Below are positions 32,781 through 43,655 of a stretch of DNA of 64,000 bases, piece after piece. The stretch lies in assembly GCA_022478985.1 (NCBI GenBank), contig JAKSZP010017492.1, positions 17,600 through 81,599 of the forward strand, read 5' to 3'. Numbering within the stretch: the first letter of the stretch is position 1; each line of letters begins with the position of its first letter. Source of the stretch: Massospora cicadina. Lineage: Eukaryota; Entomophthoromycota; Entomophthoromycetes; Entomophthorales; Entomophthoraceae. The notes below the pieces were generated by a model. The model had not been told where the DNA came from and searched no databases. It saw nothing but the letters and a program-made list of their open reading frames with translations. Both the position numbers and the translations under genes were made by a program.

Positions 32781-33200
32781 CTCTCCAGTAATTATGAATC
32801 TTAATTTTGTAAACTCTTTCTCCTCTTTACCAATTCTAGCGATATAGCCATAGGAGCCATACTATCTTAAATAAATAGAGCTTGCTGGACCATCCATTGA
32901 CTACTATAGAAAATCCTTAACCAGATCTGAACGCAACTATAGCGTTACAGAAATAAATGATTGATGGTACTTCTGACTAACTAGCATTTCTGACCCTAAT
33001 ATATGGGAAACAAGCCACCATAATCGCCAATCATACTTCCTTGCGATGGCTTCAGAAAATGAAGGAATCCAATGGGAGGCTAGCCTGATGGGCAAAAAAC
33101 TTTAAAACTACAATTAATCTATTATTCATCAACCAGGGACCATCCACCAAAACGAGGATTGCATATTCAGACTCCCATATTAACTTTGACTGACCCTTAG
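32781..33200 (+). pseudogene. RNase H of element D
   Basis: Fragments in order: RSERNYSVTEIND-like sequence near 32930-32955, a YGKQATIIANHTSLRWLQKMKESNGRLA segment at 33000-33090 (Asn where Asp-His is usual) and IHQPGTIHQNED near 33130-33155. This is the same tether position as HRPG in B. Confidence 0.62.
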
Positions 33201-34410
33201 GAGGATCACTCGATGATTTCTTATCCCAAATGCATATATGGAAAGATGAATCCTTTACCCTTCAAAAAGAATTAGCAAAAAAGTTGGAGAGTCTTCAAGT
33301 TAAAAATGACAAACTGTACAAATTTGTAGCTCAAAAATGGTTGCTCTATATAAGCCTATCAGCGAGAACAGAAATCATATTTGAGATACATCTGCAAGTC
33401 AGTCATGAGGGGATTCAGAAAACTTTCCAATGGCTCAAGACTCAATATAACCGGAAAGATATTTTGTTTTGATCCAAGCTGTCTTAGAGTTCTGACTGGT
33501 ATGTAAAAGCCAAGCTTAACCTAATCTTCGTCCTCAACCACCAGGTGGTTCCACACTGTGACCCCTTACATCCTATTAGATTTGATGTTATGGAACCCCT
33601 TCCCTCGAGCCTCTAATGGTCATTGGTTCCTCCTCCAAGCAGTGGATCATCTAACTAAGTGGATCAAAGCTGTATCTCTACCCTCCGCTTTAGCAAAAGC
33701 TACCGCCACATTTTTATATAACCAGATTATTACCCAACATGGGTGCCCTAACGTAATTCTCTCCAATAATGGGCAAATTTACCAATTGTTGCTGGTGAAT
33801 GAATTAGCCAAACTGTTGGGTTCCGCTCTGGTAATTTTTTAATTTGTACCATCCTGCAACCAATGGAATGGTAAAGTGGGCGAATGGTACTCTAACTACA
33901 ACCTTCAGAAAATGGCCACTACTGACCCCCTTCATTGGCCCCAGTAATTGCCTAGTGCCATTCTGGCCTATAGAATAAGCTACCATTAAATAATTAAGAT
34001 GTCACCCTTCCATGCATTGTATGGAAGAAATCCCCAGTTGCCTTCTAAAGTGAAGGCCATGTTAGATCAAGCTTCTCCTTACGCCCCCAAAGTTACTATG
34101 CAAAGTATCATCAATGTAATTATCTGATTTTAGGCTCTAACTTACAAAAATTTATCTGCTACCACTAATAGAGAAAATAGTCAATTTAATGACAAGCATG
34201 AACCCTGAACACCTTCAAACCAGGTTACCTAGTTCTTTTCTACAATCATTGGCCTGGTGGTCATAACAACAAATTGGGCACTAACTGGTTGGGGCCCTAC
34301 AATGTCATATATAAACGGAGCAACAAACACTAAATTGTGGAGGTCGTTCATAGTACAATAGTAAAATGCGCACATTGTCAATTTCTACGACTGTTTCCAC
34401 CTGCGCCAAG
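33201..34410 (+). pseudogene. Integrase of element D
   Basis: The frame 33230-33472 gives the N-terminal half with HLQVSHEGIQKTFQWLKTQY. The core frame 33558-33842 has NGHWFLLQAVDHLTKWIKAVSLPSALAKATATF and VILSNNGQIYQ: the second catalytic Asp is Asn at codon 33765-33767. It continues AILAYRISYH.IIKMSPFHALYGRNPQLPS and, near 34200, NSQFNDKHEP followed by a PGYLVLFYNHWPGGH-like C-terminal domain. The polypurine tract (TCTATAGGGGGCTA) ends at 34425. Confidence 0.75.
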
Positions 34411-34425
34411 ATCTATAGGGGGCTA

Positions 34426-34992
34426 TGTCAGAAGCTATCCAAATCAGAAATACATGTGTGTCAGATGAAGGGAATCAAACCTGATTTGATGAAATAAATG
34501 AAACCATATGTGAGGACAATCCCCAACGAAATTTTAAGGGCTTTTCTACTGGTGATCAACCCCACTGAAGCGATTGAATAATAATCACCTAAAACCCCCT
34601 AATATTGGGATTCAAATCTAATCTATGCAGTGATAGAATCCCGTTATACAGAAATAAACAACATGCTGCAGAGTTTCTGATTGGTAAATGAGTTTAGATC
34701 TTAGCTTGTAACGCTTGGAGATTTATCAAGAAAACTACTCCCTGATTTCCGTATAATCATGTATCTAAGAAATAAACTTTACTCTCTTTTTACCATTATT
34801 AAATTTGGTTTACCTCTATATTATTTATTAGGGAAATAAAACATAAAAAGGATTTATCACTCATGGACATTTATCCTAAGTGAAGCCTTTCCAGCCAAGA
34901 AAAGTAAAAATTATAATCCATCATCCAGGAACTTTGGTTCTCCTGGTTTTAAAATAAAAGGACAAGTGATGTAAAGCCCCTTAGTCCTGAAA
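34426..34992 (+). repeat. 3' LTR of element D
   Basis: Starts TGTCAGAAGCTATCC and ends near TCCTGAAA. Directly after, ACAAGGTTGGG matches element A2 on the minus strand. Confidence 0.75.
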
Positions 34993-35086
34993 ACAAGGTT
35001 GGGAATTGCTGAGAGGTGATCATAGAAACTATATTGGCGAACCAAGAAAGGTATGGAAGACATACTTTGTTTGATGACTGGGAGTC
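34993..35086 (-). pseudogene. Fragment of A2 protease left of C-out
   Basis: 94 bp aligning with element A protease sequence after ...VTSSASQPSYKVW. It proves that C-out splits A2. Confidence 0.7.
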
Positions 35087-35944
35087 TGTCATGTGAACAT
35101 GACATAATTTTGGGGATCAACCCCAAAGACAAGGCTGGGCGCCTGGAGGCCCAGAAGGTGAAGTTGCAGGCCCTTCCTGACCTGAAGAACACCCTGGACC
35201 AACGCTGGGTCTGGGAAAATTATGCTCAGGTTGAGACCAGTGGTGCACCAAACGCCCAGCCCCTGACAGCAGCTCAAGCATTAAAACGAACTATCTACCA
35301 TATTAAGGCGGATGGTTTGGTTTGCTTAGTTTTGGAATAAGGGTTTGATTCCTGTTCTGCCTATGAAATAACTCGCTCAGGTCAAATCCAACTTCAGTCA
35401 ATAACTTGAGTGAAGTCAGTTCCAGTCTATTTTACTAACTCGGATGGCAGTATCACCCTATTGGTGAGCCACTGCTTGGGCCCAATGTGGCATAACCCCA
35501 ATTTCCCCATCCGAGCTTAAATACATTTTCCCTGACCAACATTCCTTGTTGGTCGACTTCTCAAATAAACCTATTCCTCATTTTAAGTCATTTTTTATTT
35601 TATAATATTCTGAACGCTTCTATGTGCAAGCCACTTTGAGGAGGTCTCGCGTTCCATTACACTTGCCATTGCAAGTACCATTAAGCTCTCACCTCATGTA
35701 CTGTTTGTCTGCCCGGGATCCCTCCAACCTGGGCCACCTAACCCCATGTTAATATTTGCACCGCGTCGCCCTTCTATGGAGTTTTATTATAAAATTCACA
35801 ATATTATGCCTCAGCGGTTATTGCTCCAGCACCCTCTGCTGGGCTCTAATCCCTCTGGCATTAATGACTAGTTCCCTGGCATTGGGCCTGTGCACCAAGC
35901 ACCGCCACGCTGGGAACTGGAGAGTTATAGATGCTCTCCTTACA
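35087..35944 (+). repeat. 5' LTR of C-out
   Basis: Nearly identical over long stretches to 47016-47870. It contains GTCAT-N6-ATGAC at its start and the hairpin GACCAACA/TGTTGGTC at 35534-35554. Frames inside (35053-35340, 35756-36004) are not genes. Confidence 0.9.
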
Positions 35945-37033
35945 TTAGTTGATCAACCACATTTTCATATGTGCACAAACTTTTTCCGCGTGGAACTTTT
36001 CTGAAGTGGAAACAGTGGCTGTCAGCTTTGGGCTTTGGCTGTTGTTAGCTGCACTGCTGTTTCCTCATTTTCCCAAAGGTTGGAGCAACTCAGCGTTATT
36101 TTGGTCGCCTCCAACTGGAAAGAATCAACCCTTCATGTTTGTACCTGGTGGAGTCGGACACTTCAATGTCCAAAAGTTGTGATTCCCTGACTTTCAGCCT
36201 AAGTTATTAAATTTCATTCCAAGAAACAAATTTTCCATCACCAGCGCGTTCAGATGATGCCGGTGGAATTGGCGCAGATGGGCCTGGTGGTGTTGGCCTT
36301 GGATAACGTTGGGCATTCCATTGCAGTTTCAGGGATAGAGTCATTTACATCTAAAACACATTTTATAACGAAACCCTGGCCTCCATCTCTGAACCTTTTA
36401 TTTGTTCATATGGCTTGGATGAGGACCCTATTCTTGTGTATCAAATTACCCCTGAGAACCCACTGTTGACCTCTACCATGATCCAGCGCACTCAGGAGGT
36501 GGAGAAGGAACTTCTTTTTTGATATAATCAAGGATATGCACCTGCAGAAGGCATAGTGGGGTATGTGGCCTAAGTATTAAGAGTGGCCAAGTATCCCACC
36601 CCATTTTTTGATTCCCAAACCAATTCTGTGTGCAGGCTTGAGCTAGATGATGAGAAGTTTGGTGAAGTGTTGTCATTATCTTCAATAAATAAAGACCATT
36701 CAGGGTATTTTCTAATGATGGCACCCTCTCCTCTCCTTTAGGGAAACTCACCACTACTATTTTGGTGGATACTGGCGCTACTGAAAACTATATGGACCAG
36801 TACTTAGCCGACTACCTTAGGTTGAGTTACTTGCCAGGTGATGTGGTTAGAGGAGGGGCGTCCTAAGGTATACCCACTCTGAAAATCATTGGAACAGTGG
36901 ATTATCAGGTTGGCAAGTACCACTTGACTGATCACTTCAGTGCGATCAAAAACCTCCTGTTCCCTATCATTTTGGGTGTGAAATGGTGGCGGAAGTTTGA
37001 CGTAAGACCTGAAGGAGAAATTTTTGTCTCATT
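35945..37033 (+). pseudogene. 5' internal region and protease of C-out
   Basis: Starts TTAGTTGATCAACC, shared with C-in, with no clear tRNA match. A hydrophobic stretch (35949-36182) corresponds to 45408-45200 of C-in; no gag domain is recognised. The protease near 36755-36840 reads TILVDTGATENYMDQYLADYL, triad intact, then RGGAS and ending LLFPIILGVKWWRKFD near 36990. Many stops lie between these pieces. Confidence 0.65.
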
Positions 37034-37780
37034 ATGAAGAATGGTCGCACATTTTTTGTGCCTTTGTCCAAAGAAAACGCCCCAGGCAACTTGCCCCACT
37101 GGCCCCACCGTATCCCTTGTGTCCTTGCCTCAATGCAGAAGCCCTCAGTGGAAATCCCTATACCTTCTTGCTTGGAGGGTTTGGAATCCTCTTTTAATGC
37201 AGCATCTGCCAACGCACTCCCTGAGCACTCTGAATTTAATTGTGACTTCAAGCTTATGGTGGATCTAGTGCATATCTCTTCTCCTATCTACCCTTTAACT
37301 GTCCGGGAGGAAGAGGCGTTGGATGTGTGGGTGAAAGAACAGTTAGCCAAGGGTGCGTTTTTTAGCGTAACTCCCCCTGTATGCTCCCCCTTACTCATCA
37401 TGGAGAAGTCTGATGTTACCTTACGCCCATGCGTAGACTATGGTAACCTTAACAACGTTACTGTACCAGACCTCCATCCCATCCCTTTGGATTTGCAGAT
37501 TGCACGCTATGTGGAGAAGGCGAAGGTCTTCTCCAAGTTGGATTGCCTCAACGCGTTCAATCAGATTCGGATCAAAAAGGGACAAGAGTGGTTGACCACA
37601 TTCTGTATCCAAAAAGGGATCTTCCAGTTTCTGGTCATATCCTTTGGGCTTAAGAATGCTCCTGCTATCTTCCAACGCCGCATTGATGCAGCGTTGGAGG
37701 ACCTTTAGGGGTATGCGCGGTCGCTTACATGGATGATATCCTGGTGTTTTCCATGATAAGGAGTCCCATGAAGCTCACCT
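37034..37780 (+). pseudogene. Reverse transcriptase of C-out
   Basis: The 224-codon frame 37034-37708 includes FKLMVDLVHISSPIYPLTVREEEALDVWVKEQLAKG, LRPCVDYGNLNNVTVPDLHPIPL, VFSKLDCLNAFNQIRIKKGQEWLTTFCIQKGIFQF and KNAPAIFQRRIDAALEDL, so fingers and palm through the first Asp (KLD) are intact. A stop at 37706-37708 and a frameshift follow; VAYMDDILVFS comes in the next frame at 37722-37754, keeping both catalytic Asp. Among the better RTs in the window. Confidence 0.9.
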
Positions 37781-37787
37781 TCAGCAG

Positions 37788-38770
37788 GTGGTGGAGTGGT
37801 TAAAGGCAGCCCGCCTTACATTAGAGATTTCAAAGTGCGAGTTCTTTGAGTCCCAGGTCACATTTCTGGGCAACATCATGTTCGACCAAGGACACATGAT
37901 AACTCCAGACAAGGAGAAGGCGATTCGTAAGTGGCCTACCCCTACCTCAATTAAGGAATTTAGAAGCTTTTTGGGGACGTGCACGTTCCTCAAGAAGTTC
38001 ACTCCCAATCTGTCTGAGGTGGCGGCTCCCCTATACAAGGCTAGCGGTGCCAAGGTGCTTCAGTGGTCCCCCACTTTGGAGGATGCTTTCCAAGCAGTGA
38101 AGTGCACCCTATTATCCATGACCGTTCTTCGCCATGTTGACCCTTCCAAGGAGTTCATTGTGTCAACTGATGCCTCCAACTTCGCCATAGCGGCCGCCTT
38201 GTTACAAGTGGGCAAAGATGGGATAGAGCATCTGGTGGGATATTTTTCTAGGAAAATGTCTTTATCAGAGTTGAATTACGCCGTTTATGACAAGGAGTTA
38301 CTAGCAGTGGTGGAGGCGTTGACTTATTGGCGTCACCACTTGCATGGCTCTACCCAATCATTCCGCGTATGTATAGACCACTGTGCCTTGCTGTAATACC
38401 GCGCGCCCCATGTCCTAACCCCACGGCAGACCCATTGGCATGAGACCCTTACCCAATTCGCATTCACGTATGAGTTCACCAAGGGTAAGGATAATGGTTT
38501 AGCGGATGCTTTGAGCCTCAACCCTGCTCTAGCCCCAAACCCCAAGGAGGTAGAGGTGCACAACACCCAGGTTATGATCCCTCTAAGTAAAATTATTTCG
38601 TTGCTTCCCTCTCCCCTGGCTAATGGGCCAGCGCTTGACCTCTGGGTAATGCGGAGAAATATGGTATGTTCAGAATGGTCGTCCTCTCTCAGACTCTGTT
38701 TGGAAAATATGCCATGGTCCTTGAATAAAGCGCGTCAAATCAAGAGGATCTATCAAGAGGCTATTACATA
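37788..38770 (+). pseudogene. RT thumb and RNase H of C-out
   Basis: The 202-codon frame 37788-38396 covers CEFFESQVTFLGNIMFDQGHMI, WPTPTSIKEFRSFLGTCTF (connection) and the RNase H core with STDASNFAIAAALLQ, LNYAVYDKELLAVVEAL and CIDHCALL; the usual TDH is changed to IDH. A stop ends it (38394-38396). The tether to integrase (FTKGKDNGLADAL, NPKEVEVHNTQVM) continues at 38460-38771. Confidence 0.88.
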
Positions 38771-38779
38771 AAGGATGAG

Positions 38780-39506
38780 ATGGTTTGGTTCCAGGGGCGC
38801 CTTTGGGTACCTGCTGGACCACTGCGCCTGGACATCATTTGGGACCATCATGATGGAATCACCATTGGTCATCCGGGGAAAGCAAAGACCTTGGAGTTGA
38901 TACACTGCACCTACAATTGGAAGGGCTTGTCTGTTCAGGTGGGGCGGTATTGTAAGGAGTGCCTGGTGTGCAACCAGATGAAACCCAACCGCCAACCTTT
39001 AGCAGGGTTGTTGGTACCAGTCCAAAAGGCTGATGGGCCCTGGACTTTCCTCTCAGTTGATTTCATTGTGGAGCTACTTGTCTCTGATGGCTATGATGCC
39101 ATAAAGGTGGTGGTGGACCAGTATACAAAGTTCGCCCACTTCATTCCTTGCAGAACCATGATAACCACAGCGGAGATAGATAGGCTTTTCGTTACCCATG
39201 TGCTTGCACTTCATGGGGTTCCCCTAAGAGATTATTAGTGACTGGGGACCCCAATTCACTTCCATTTTTTTGGAATAGTTGTGTAAGACTCTTCATGTTC
39301 GCCCTTGCCGTTCAACTGCCTATCATCCCCAATCAGATGGGCAGACAGAACGAGTGAACCAGTGCTTGGAACAGTTTCTGCGGTGTTACACCGCTGCAGA
39401 TCATTCATATTGGGCTTCTCACCTTCCCATGGCCCAGTTTAGTTACAATATTACCTTACACTCTTTGATCAGCTGTTCCCCATTTTTCGCCAGCCATGGC
39501 TTTAAC
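38780..39506 (+). pseudogene. Integrase of C-out, N-terminal and core part
   Basis: The frame 38780-39238 has the zinc-binding module (GHPGKAKTLELIHCTYNW...CKECLVCNQMK), then WTFLSVDFIVELLVSDGYDAIKVVVDQYTKFAHFIPCRT with the first catalytic Asp. Near 39235-39260 a stop and frameshift damage SDRGPQF. RSTAYHPQSDGQTERVNQCLEQFLRCYTAADHSYW (39305-39400) retains the catalytic Glu. C-in inserted at TTAAC (39502-39506). Confidence 0.88.
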
Positions 39507-40399
39507 TGTCAAGAGAGTGTCTGTAACTCTCTCGTTCCCAGCAAGGTGGTGTGGGATGCAAACCCACATTGCTAGGGAACTAGCCATTAGAATAATGGGA
39601 AGAAAGCACCTCAAACGGTGCCTGTGCCAAAAGCACCCCAGGTAAGGGTGTAAAGCGCAACATAAAGTACCAGGTAAGACAGGAATATCATGGCTTGAGT
39701 GGACCCCAAAGGTGAGTCCATAATAAAATGTAACTTGGTGTCAGGGGTCTTGGGTGCCTCGATCTGGAGGGGACCTGGGTGGCCCAAGGGAGCACCTGGG
39801 ATTTTGGTAAATTGTGATAGAAGTTAGTGGCCCACATAGTTGGAGACCTTTTCGAAGAGGTCTGCCACCAAGTTAGCCCAAAGGAACCATAAGTAAAAAC
39901 ATAAAAAAACGGGTATTTTTATTTAAGAAAGTCGACCAACAAGGAATGTTGGTCGCAAAACATATTTAAAGTGTGGCGGGGAAATTTGGGTTCTGCGGAA
40001 ATGCGCCCAAGCCTTGATGCTCCAATAAACAGATGCTTCCATCCATCTTAGTAAAATACACCAAAAGTGCCTTCACTCGAGTAATCAATTGAAGCCATAT
40101 TTTACCTGAGCTTAAAATTTCATATCTAGAGCGGGACTTGAACCCTTGCTCTCCAGCCAAGTGAAGTGAACCATCTATGTTTTTAACATAAATTGTTCGC
40201 TTTAGTGCCTGGGCCGCGATCAGAGGCTGGGCGCTTTGCACCCCATTAGTATCAACCTGGGCATGTTTGGATTGCACCCAGCGTTGATCTAAGGTGTGTT
40301 TCAGGTCAGGAAGAGCCTGAAGCTTCACCTTCTGGGCCTCCTGTCACCCAGCCTTGTCTTTAGCATCTGTTCCTACTATAAAGTCATCCAACCATGACA
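39507..40399 (-). repeat. 3' LTR of C-in
   Basis: 893 bp, matching 45435-46324 almost throughout; the outer ends are TGTCAAGAGAG and CCATGACA. Hairpin GACCAACA/TGTTGGTC at 39934-39954. The ORF at 39966-40328 (minus) is LTR sequence. Confidence 0.92.
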
Positions 40400-40797
40400 T
40401 TACTCTCCTCCTTCTTGGGCTCCACCTCCCCTCCAGGGGCGTTTGCTAAGGAGAAGTTCTTATGTGCTGGTGGCCACTTCATAGCAGCAACGGCTGGCTT
40501 AGGCTGAGATCCTGCAGCCTCAGGAAAACGATTATGGAAATATTCGATCAGGTCTTGGGCATGTACACAATCCTGTGCTGGCATCCAACTGTTCTCTACC
40601 GCATCAAACCCTTTCCAGGATACCAGGTACTCAAGGCGTCGCTTAACCCGGCGGGAGGCTACTATTTCCTCCACTTCCCATTCTGGTGCCCCATCCACAA
40701 GATAAGCCTCGGGATTCACAGGAGGAGGGCCCTCAAACAATGTCAACTTGCTTTCATGAAAGACAGAGAAGATCTGAAACGCAGAGGGAAGATCCAA
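40384..40797 (-). pseudogene. Chromodomain and C terminus of C-in polyprotein
   Basis: A clean 137-codon frame. It opens with FQIFSVFHESKLTLFEGPPP, the link after the integrase C-terminal domain, then a complete chromodomain at residues about 40-92: EWEVEEIVASRRVKRRLEYL, then VSWKGFDAVENSWMP, with all the aromatic positions of the methyl-lysine cage region plausible. A Pro/Ala/Lys-rich tail follows to the stop near the LTR. In chromoviruses this domain guides integration to modified histones. It is separated by a frameshift from the integrase piece at 40891-41229. Confidence 0.88.
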
Positions 40798-40890
40798 CTG
40801 GTATGAGGCATGTCATACCTTTCTAACTACACGGTAAGGACCAATCCTCTTTGGACCCAGCTTTTTGCATGGCTGCTTGATAGGGATGTT

Positions 40891-41229
40891 TCAAGCATCA
40901 AGCATCACGAGATCCCCTTCCTTGTATGCTGGACCCACTCGGCACTTTCTATCAGCATTCTCCTTATAAACCAGCATAGCCGCCTCCAAACTTGTGGACC
41001 CCCCTTTATGGACCTTCTTGAGAGTCTTAGCAAAGTCTAACACAGCCTCCACTTTGGAACCACAGCTGGGCTCCATGTTAAAAGCAGGGCTAAAGCTGTG
41101 GTTAGAAAATAAAGGTGAACAACCGATTGATGAATGCAAAGTGTTGTTGTAGCTAAACTGGGCCATAGGAAGGTGAGGAACCCAATCTGAATGGTCTGCG
41201 GTGGTGTAACAACGCAGAAATTGTTCCAA
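40891..41229 (-). pseudogene. Integrase C-terminal segment of C-in
   Basis: This 112-codon frame starts MEQFLRCYTTADHSDWVPHLPMAQFSYNNTLHSSIGCSP and ends AYKEGDLVMLDA, the usual segment from the end of the catalytic core to the GPF/Y-type C-terminal domain. It overlaps the end of the 500-codon frame by a one-base shift at TER/VNQ. About 90 bp separate it from the chromodomain frame. Confidence 0.85.
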
Positions 41230-42539
41230 GCACTGGTTCCTCGCTCAGTCTGCCCATCTGATTGAGGGTGATAAGCAGTTGAACGGCAGGGGCGGATCTG
41301 AAGAGTTTTACACAACTCTTCCCAAAAGATGGAGGTAAACTGGGGTCCCCGGTCACTAATGATTTCTTGAGGAACCCCATGAAGCGAAAATACATGGGCG
41401 ACGAAGAGCCTGGGCATTTCAGCGGCAGTTATAATTGTTCTGCAAGGAATAAATTGGGCGAACTTTGTAAAGCGGTCCACCACCACCATGATTGCATCAT
41501 ACCCATCTGAAACGGGTAACTCCACAATGAAATCCACTGATAGGGAAGTCCAAGGCCCTTCTGCCTTTTGGACTGGTACCAGCAATCCCGCTAAAGGTTG
41601 CCGATTGGGTTTCATTTGATTGCAGATCAGGCACCCTTTATAGTACCGCCCTACCTGAACAGGCAAGCCCTTCCAATTGTAAGTGCGTCGTATCAACTCC
41701 AAGGTTTTTGCTTTTCCAGGATGACCAACGGTGATTCCGTCATGATGGTCCTGGATGATCTCCAGGCGCAGCGGTCCAGCAGAAACCCATAGGCGCCTCT
41801 GAAACCACACCCTCTCATCCTTCACGCGATAACTCCTGGATAAGTCCTCCTGATTCAGGGCACTCTTAGCGAGAACAACAGCATATTTGGCTGATAACGT
41901 CTGAGAAAGAACTACCTTCCTAAACATGCTATATTCTGCTGCATTTTCCAAAGGTATGAGCGCTGGCGTATGTACCGTGGACTTAGGAAGTTGAGGCAGA
42001 ATCATACTCGGTGTAATCATCAACTGGGTGTTGTGAATCTCTAACTCCTTTGGATTGGGAGCCAAAGTAGGGTTGCGGCTCAAAGCATCCGCCAAACCAT
42101 TCTCCTTGCCCTTGGTGAATTCATAGGAAAATGTAAATGGGGCAAGGGTCTCATACCTACAGGTCTGACGTAGTGTTAGAACATGTGGAGCATGGTAGTA
42201 CAACAGGGCTCGGTGGTCAGTGCGTACCCAGAATGGTTGGGAAGAACCATGTAAGTGGTGACGCCAATAAATCAGCGCCTCCACCACTGCTAATAACTCC
42301 TTGTCATATACGGCGTAGTTTAGCTCATGCAGAGACATTTTCCTAGAAAAATATCCCACGGGATGCTCAGACCCATCTTCACCCACCTGTAACAGGGCAG
42401 CTGCAATGGCGAAGTTGGAAGCATCTGAGGACACAATGAACTCCTTTGCAGGATCAACATGGCGAAGGATGGATGTGGTTAACAAGGTGCACTTCACTGC
42501 TTGGAAAGCATCCTCCAAAAAGGGGGACCACTGAAGCAC
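41037..42539 (-). CDS. RNase H and integrase of C-in (longest frame in the window)
   Basis: An unbroken 500-codon frame. Residues about 1-110 are RNase H (SSDASNFAIAAALL, YAVYDKELLAVVEAL, RTDHRALL: the Asp/Glu/Asp-His set is intact). Then the tether FTKGKENGLADALSRNP. Integrase begins with the zinc module (HHDGITVGHPGKAKTLELI...CLICNQMK) and a core with TSLSVDFIVELPVSDGYDAI, VSLHGVPQEIISDRGPQFTS and STAYHPQSDGQTER: all three catalytic acids are present. After TER the frame runs off through a one-base shift into unrelated residues (about the last 60). It is a fragment of gag-pol, not a protein with its own start. Confidence 0.9.
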   Translation of the reverse strand: MLQWSPFLEDAFQAVKCTLLTTSILRHVDPAKEFIVSSDASNFAIAAALLQVGEDGSEHPVGYFSRKMSLHELNYAVYDKELLAVVEALIYWRHHLHGSSQPFWVRTDHRALLYYHAPHVLTLRQTCRYETLAPFTFSYEFTKGKENGLADALSRNPTLAPNPKELEIHNTQLMITPSMILPQLPKSTVHTPALIPLENAAEYSMFRKVVLSQTLSAKYAVVLAKSALNQEDLSRSYRVKDERVWFQRRLWVSAGPLRLEIIQDHHDGITVGHPGKAKTLELIRRTYNWKGLPVQVGRYYKGCLICNQMKPNRQPLAGLLVPVQKAEGPWTSLSVDFIVELPVSDGYDAIMVVVDRFTKFAQFIPCRTIITAAEMPRLFVAHVFSLHGVPQEIISDRGPQFTSIFWEELCKTLQIRPCRSTAYHPQSDGQTERGTSAWNNFCVVTPPQTIQIGFLTFLWPSLATTTLCIHQSVVHLYFLTTALALLLTWSPAVVPKWRLC

Positions 42540-43500
42540 CTTGGCCCCGCAGCCTTATATAGGGGAGCTGCCACCTCGTAGAGATTGGGTGTGAACTTAT
42601 TGAGGAACGTACACGTCCCCAAAAGCTCCTCAGTTCCTTGACAGAGGTGGGGGTAGGCCACTCACGAATAGCCTTCTCCTTGTCTGGAGTTATCATATGG
42701 CCCCGGTCAAAAACGACGTTGCCCAGAAAAGTAACCTGGGACTTGAAGAATTCGCATTTACTAATCTTGAAGATAAGGCAAGCAGCCCTCAATCTCTCCA
42801 CTACTTGTCAAAGGTGTACTGCATGTGACTCCTGATTGGGGGAGAACACCAAAAATTCATCCATGTAGGCAACTACACATACCCCAACAAGTCTTCCAAC
42901 GCAGCATCAATGCGGCGTTGAAAGATGGCAGGGGCATTATTAAGCAAAAGGAATAACCCAGAACTGGAAAATTTCTTTTCTGGTGCAGAAAGCAGTTAAC
43001 CACTCTTGGCCCTTCTTTATCGGATTTGATTGAACGCATTGAGGCAGTTCAGTTTGGAGAAGACCTTCGCCTTCTCCACATAGCGCGCAATCTGGGAATC
43101 TAAAGGGATGAGATGGAGGTTGGGTACAGTCACATTGTTTAAGTTTCCATTATTGACACACGGACGTAAAGTTCCATCAGCCTTCTCCACAAAGAGCAGT
43201 GGGGAACAAACAGGAGAGGTACGCTGAAAGATGGCACCTTAGGCCAACTGCTCCTTCACCCATACATCTAAAGCCTCTTCCTCCCGGACAGTCAATGGGT
43301 ATATGGGGGAAGAAATACGCACCAGATCCACAGTAAGTTTAAATTCACAATCAATTTTGGAAGGTTCTAGTAGCATACTAGCTGAAGCTGCATCAAAAGA
43401 AGATGCCAACTCCTCCAAACAGGAAGGTAAGGAAAGTCCCACAGTGGGCTTCAGCAAAGGGCAAGATATGAACTGGGAACATTGGGCCAATGGGGTAATC
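42454..43500 (-). pseudogene. Reverse transcriptase of C-in
   Basis: The frame 43239-43490 gives the N-terminal lead-in (FKLTVDLVRISSPIYPLTVREEEALDVWVKEQLA). After a stop it reads ADGTLRPCVNNGNLNNVTVPNLHLIPL, VFSKLNCLNAFNQIR (first palm Asp is Asn: KLN) and NNAPAIFQRRIDAALEDL. The active-site motif, in another frame at about 42865, reads VAYMDEFLVFS: YMDD has become YMDE. The thumb and connection lie at 42454-42801. The changes KLD to KLN and YMDD to YMDE predict an inactive enzyme. Confidence 0.87.
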
Positions 43501-43655
43501 TGCCTGTGGCATTATCCTCAGACAGAGGAACAATCAACTGGTGACCATTTGTTAAAGACAAGGATAAATTGTTTTTCTTTCAAATTATTTTTGACGTCAA
43601 ACTTACGCCACCACTTAAAGCTTAAAATGATGGGAAACAAGAGGTTTCTGATAGC

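Larger units (their letters stand above)
21591..34992 (+). mobile_element. Ty3/gypsy element D
   Basis: LTRs at 21591-22245 and 34426-34992 start TGTCAGAA and end CTGA(C/A)A. Inside: primer site, gag, protease, then nested element B (24239-31507), then RT, RNase H, integrase and a polypurine tract. Without B the element is about 6.1 kb. All genes carry many stops. The two outside flanks do not belong to the same older element (repeat Y on the left, A2 on the right) and show no TSD, so the locus has been rearranged. Confidence 0.82.

Noticed and set aside
35087..35340. Plus- and minus-strand ORFs in the C LTRs (for example 35053-35340, 39966-40328, 45891-46253)
   Set aside because: They recur in all LTR copies because the LTR is repeated, have no domain and lie across LTR borders.
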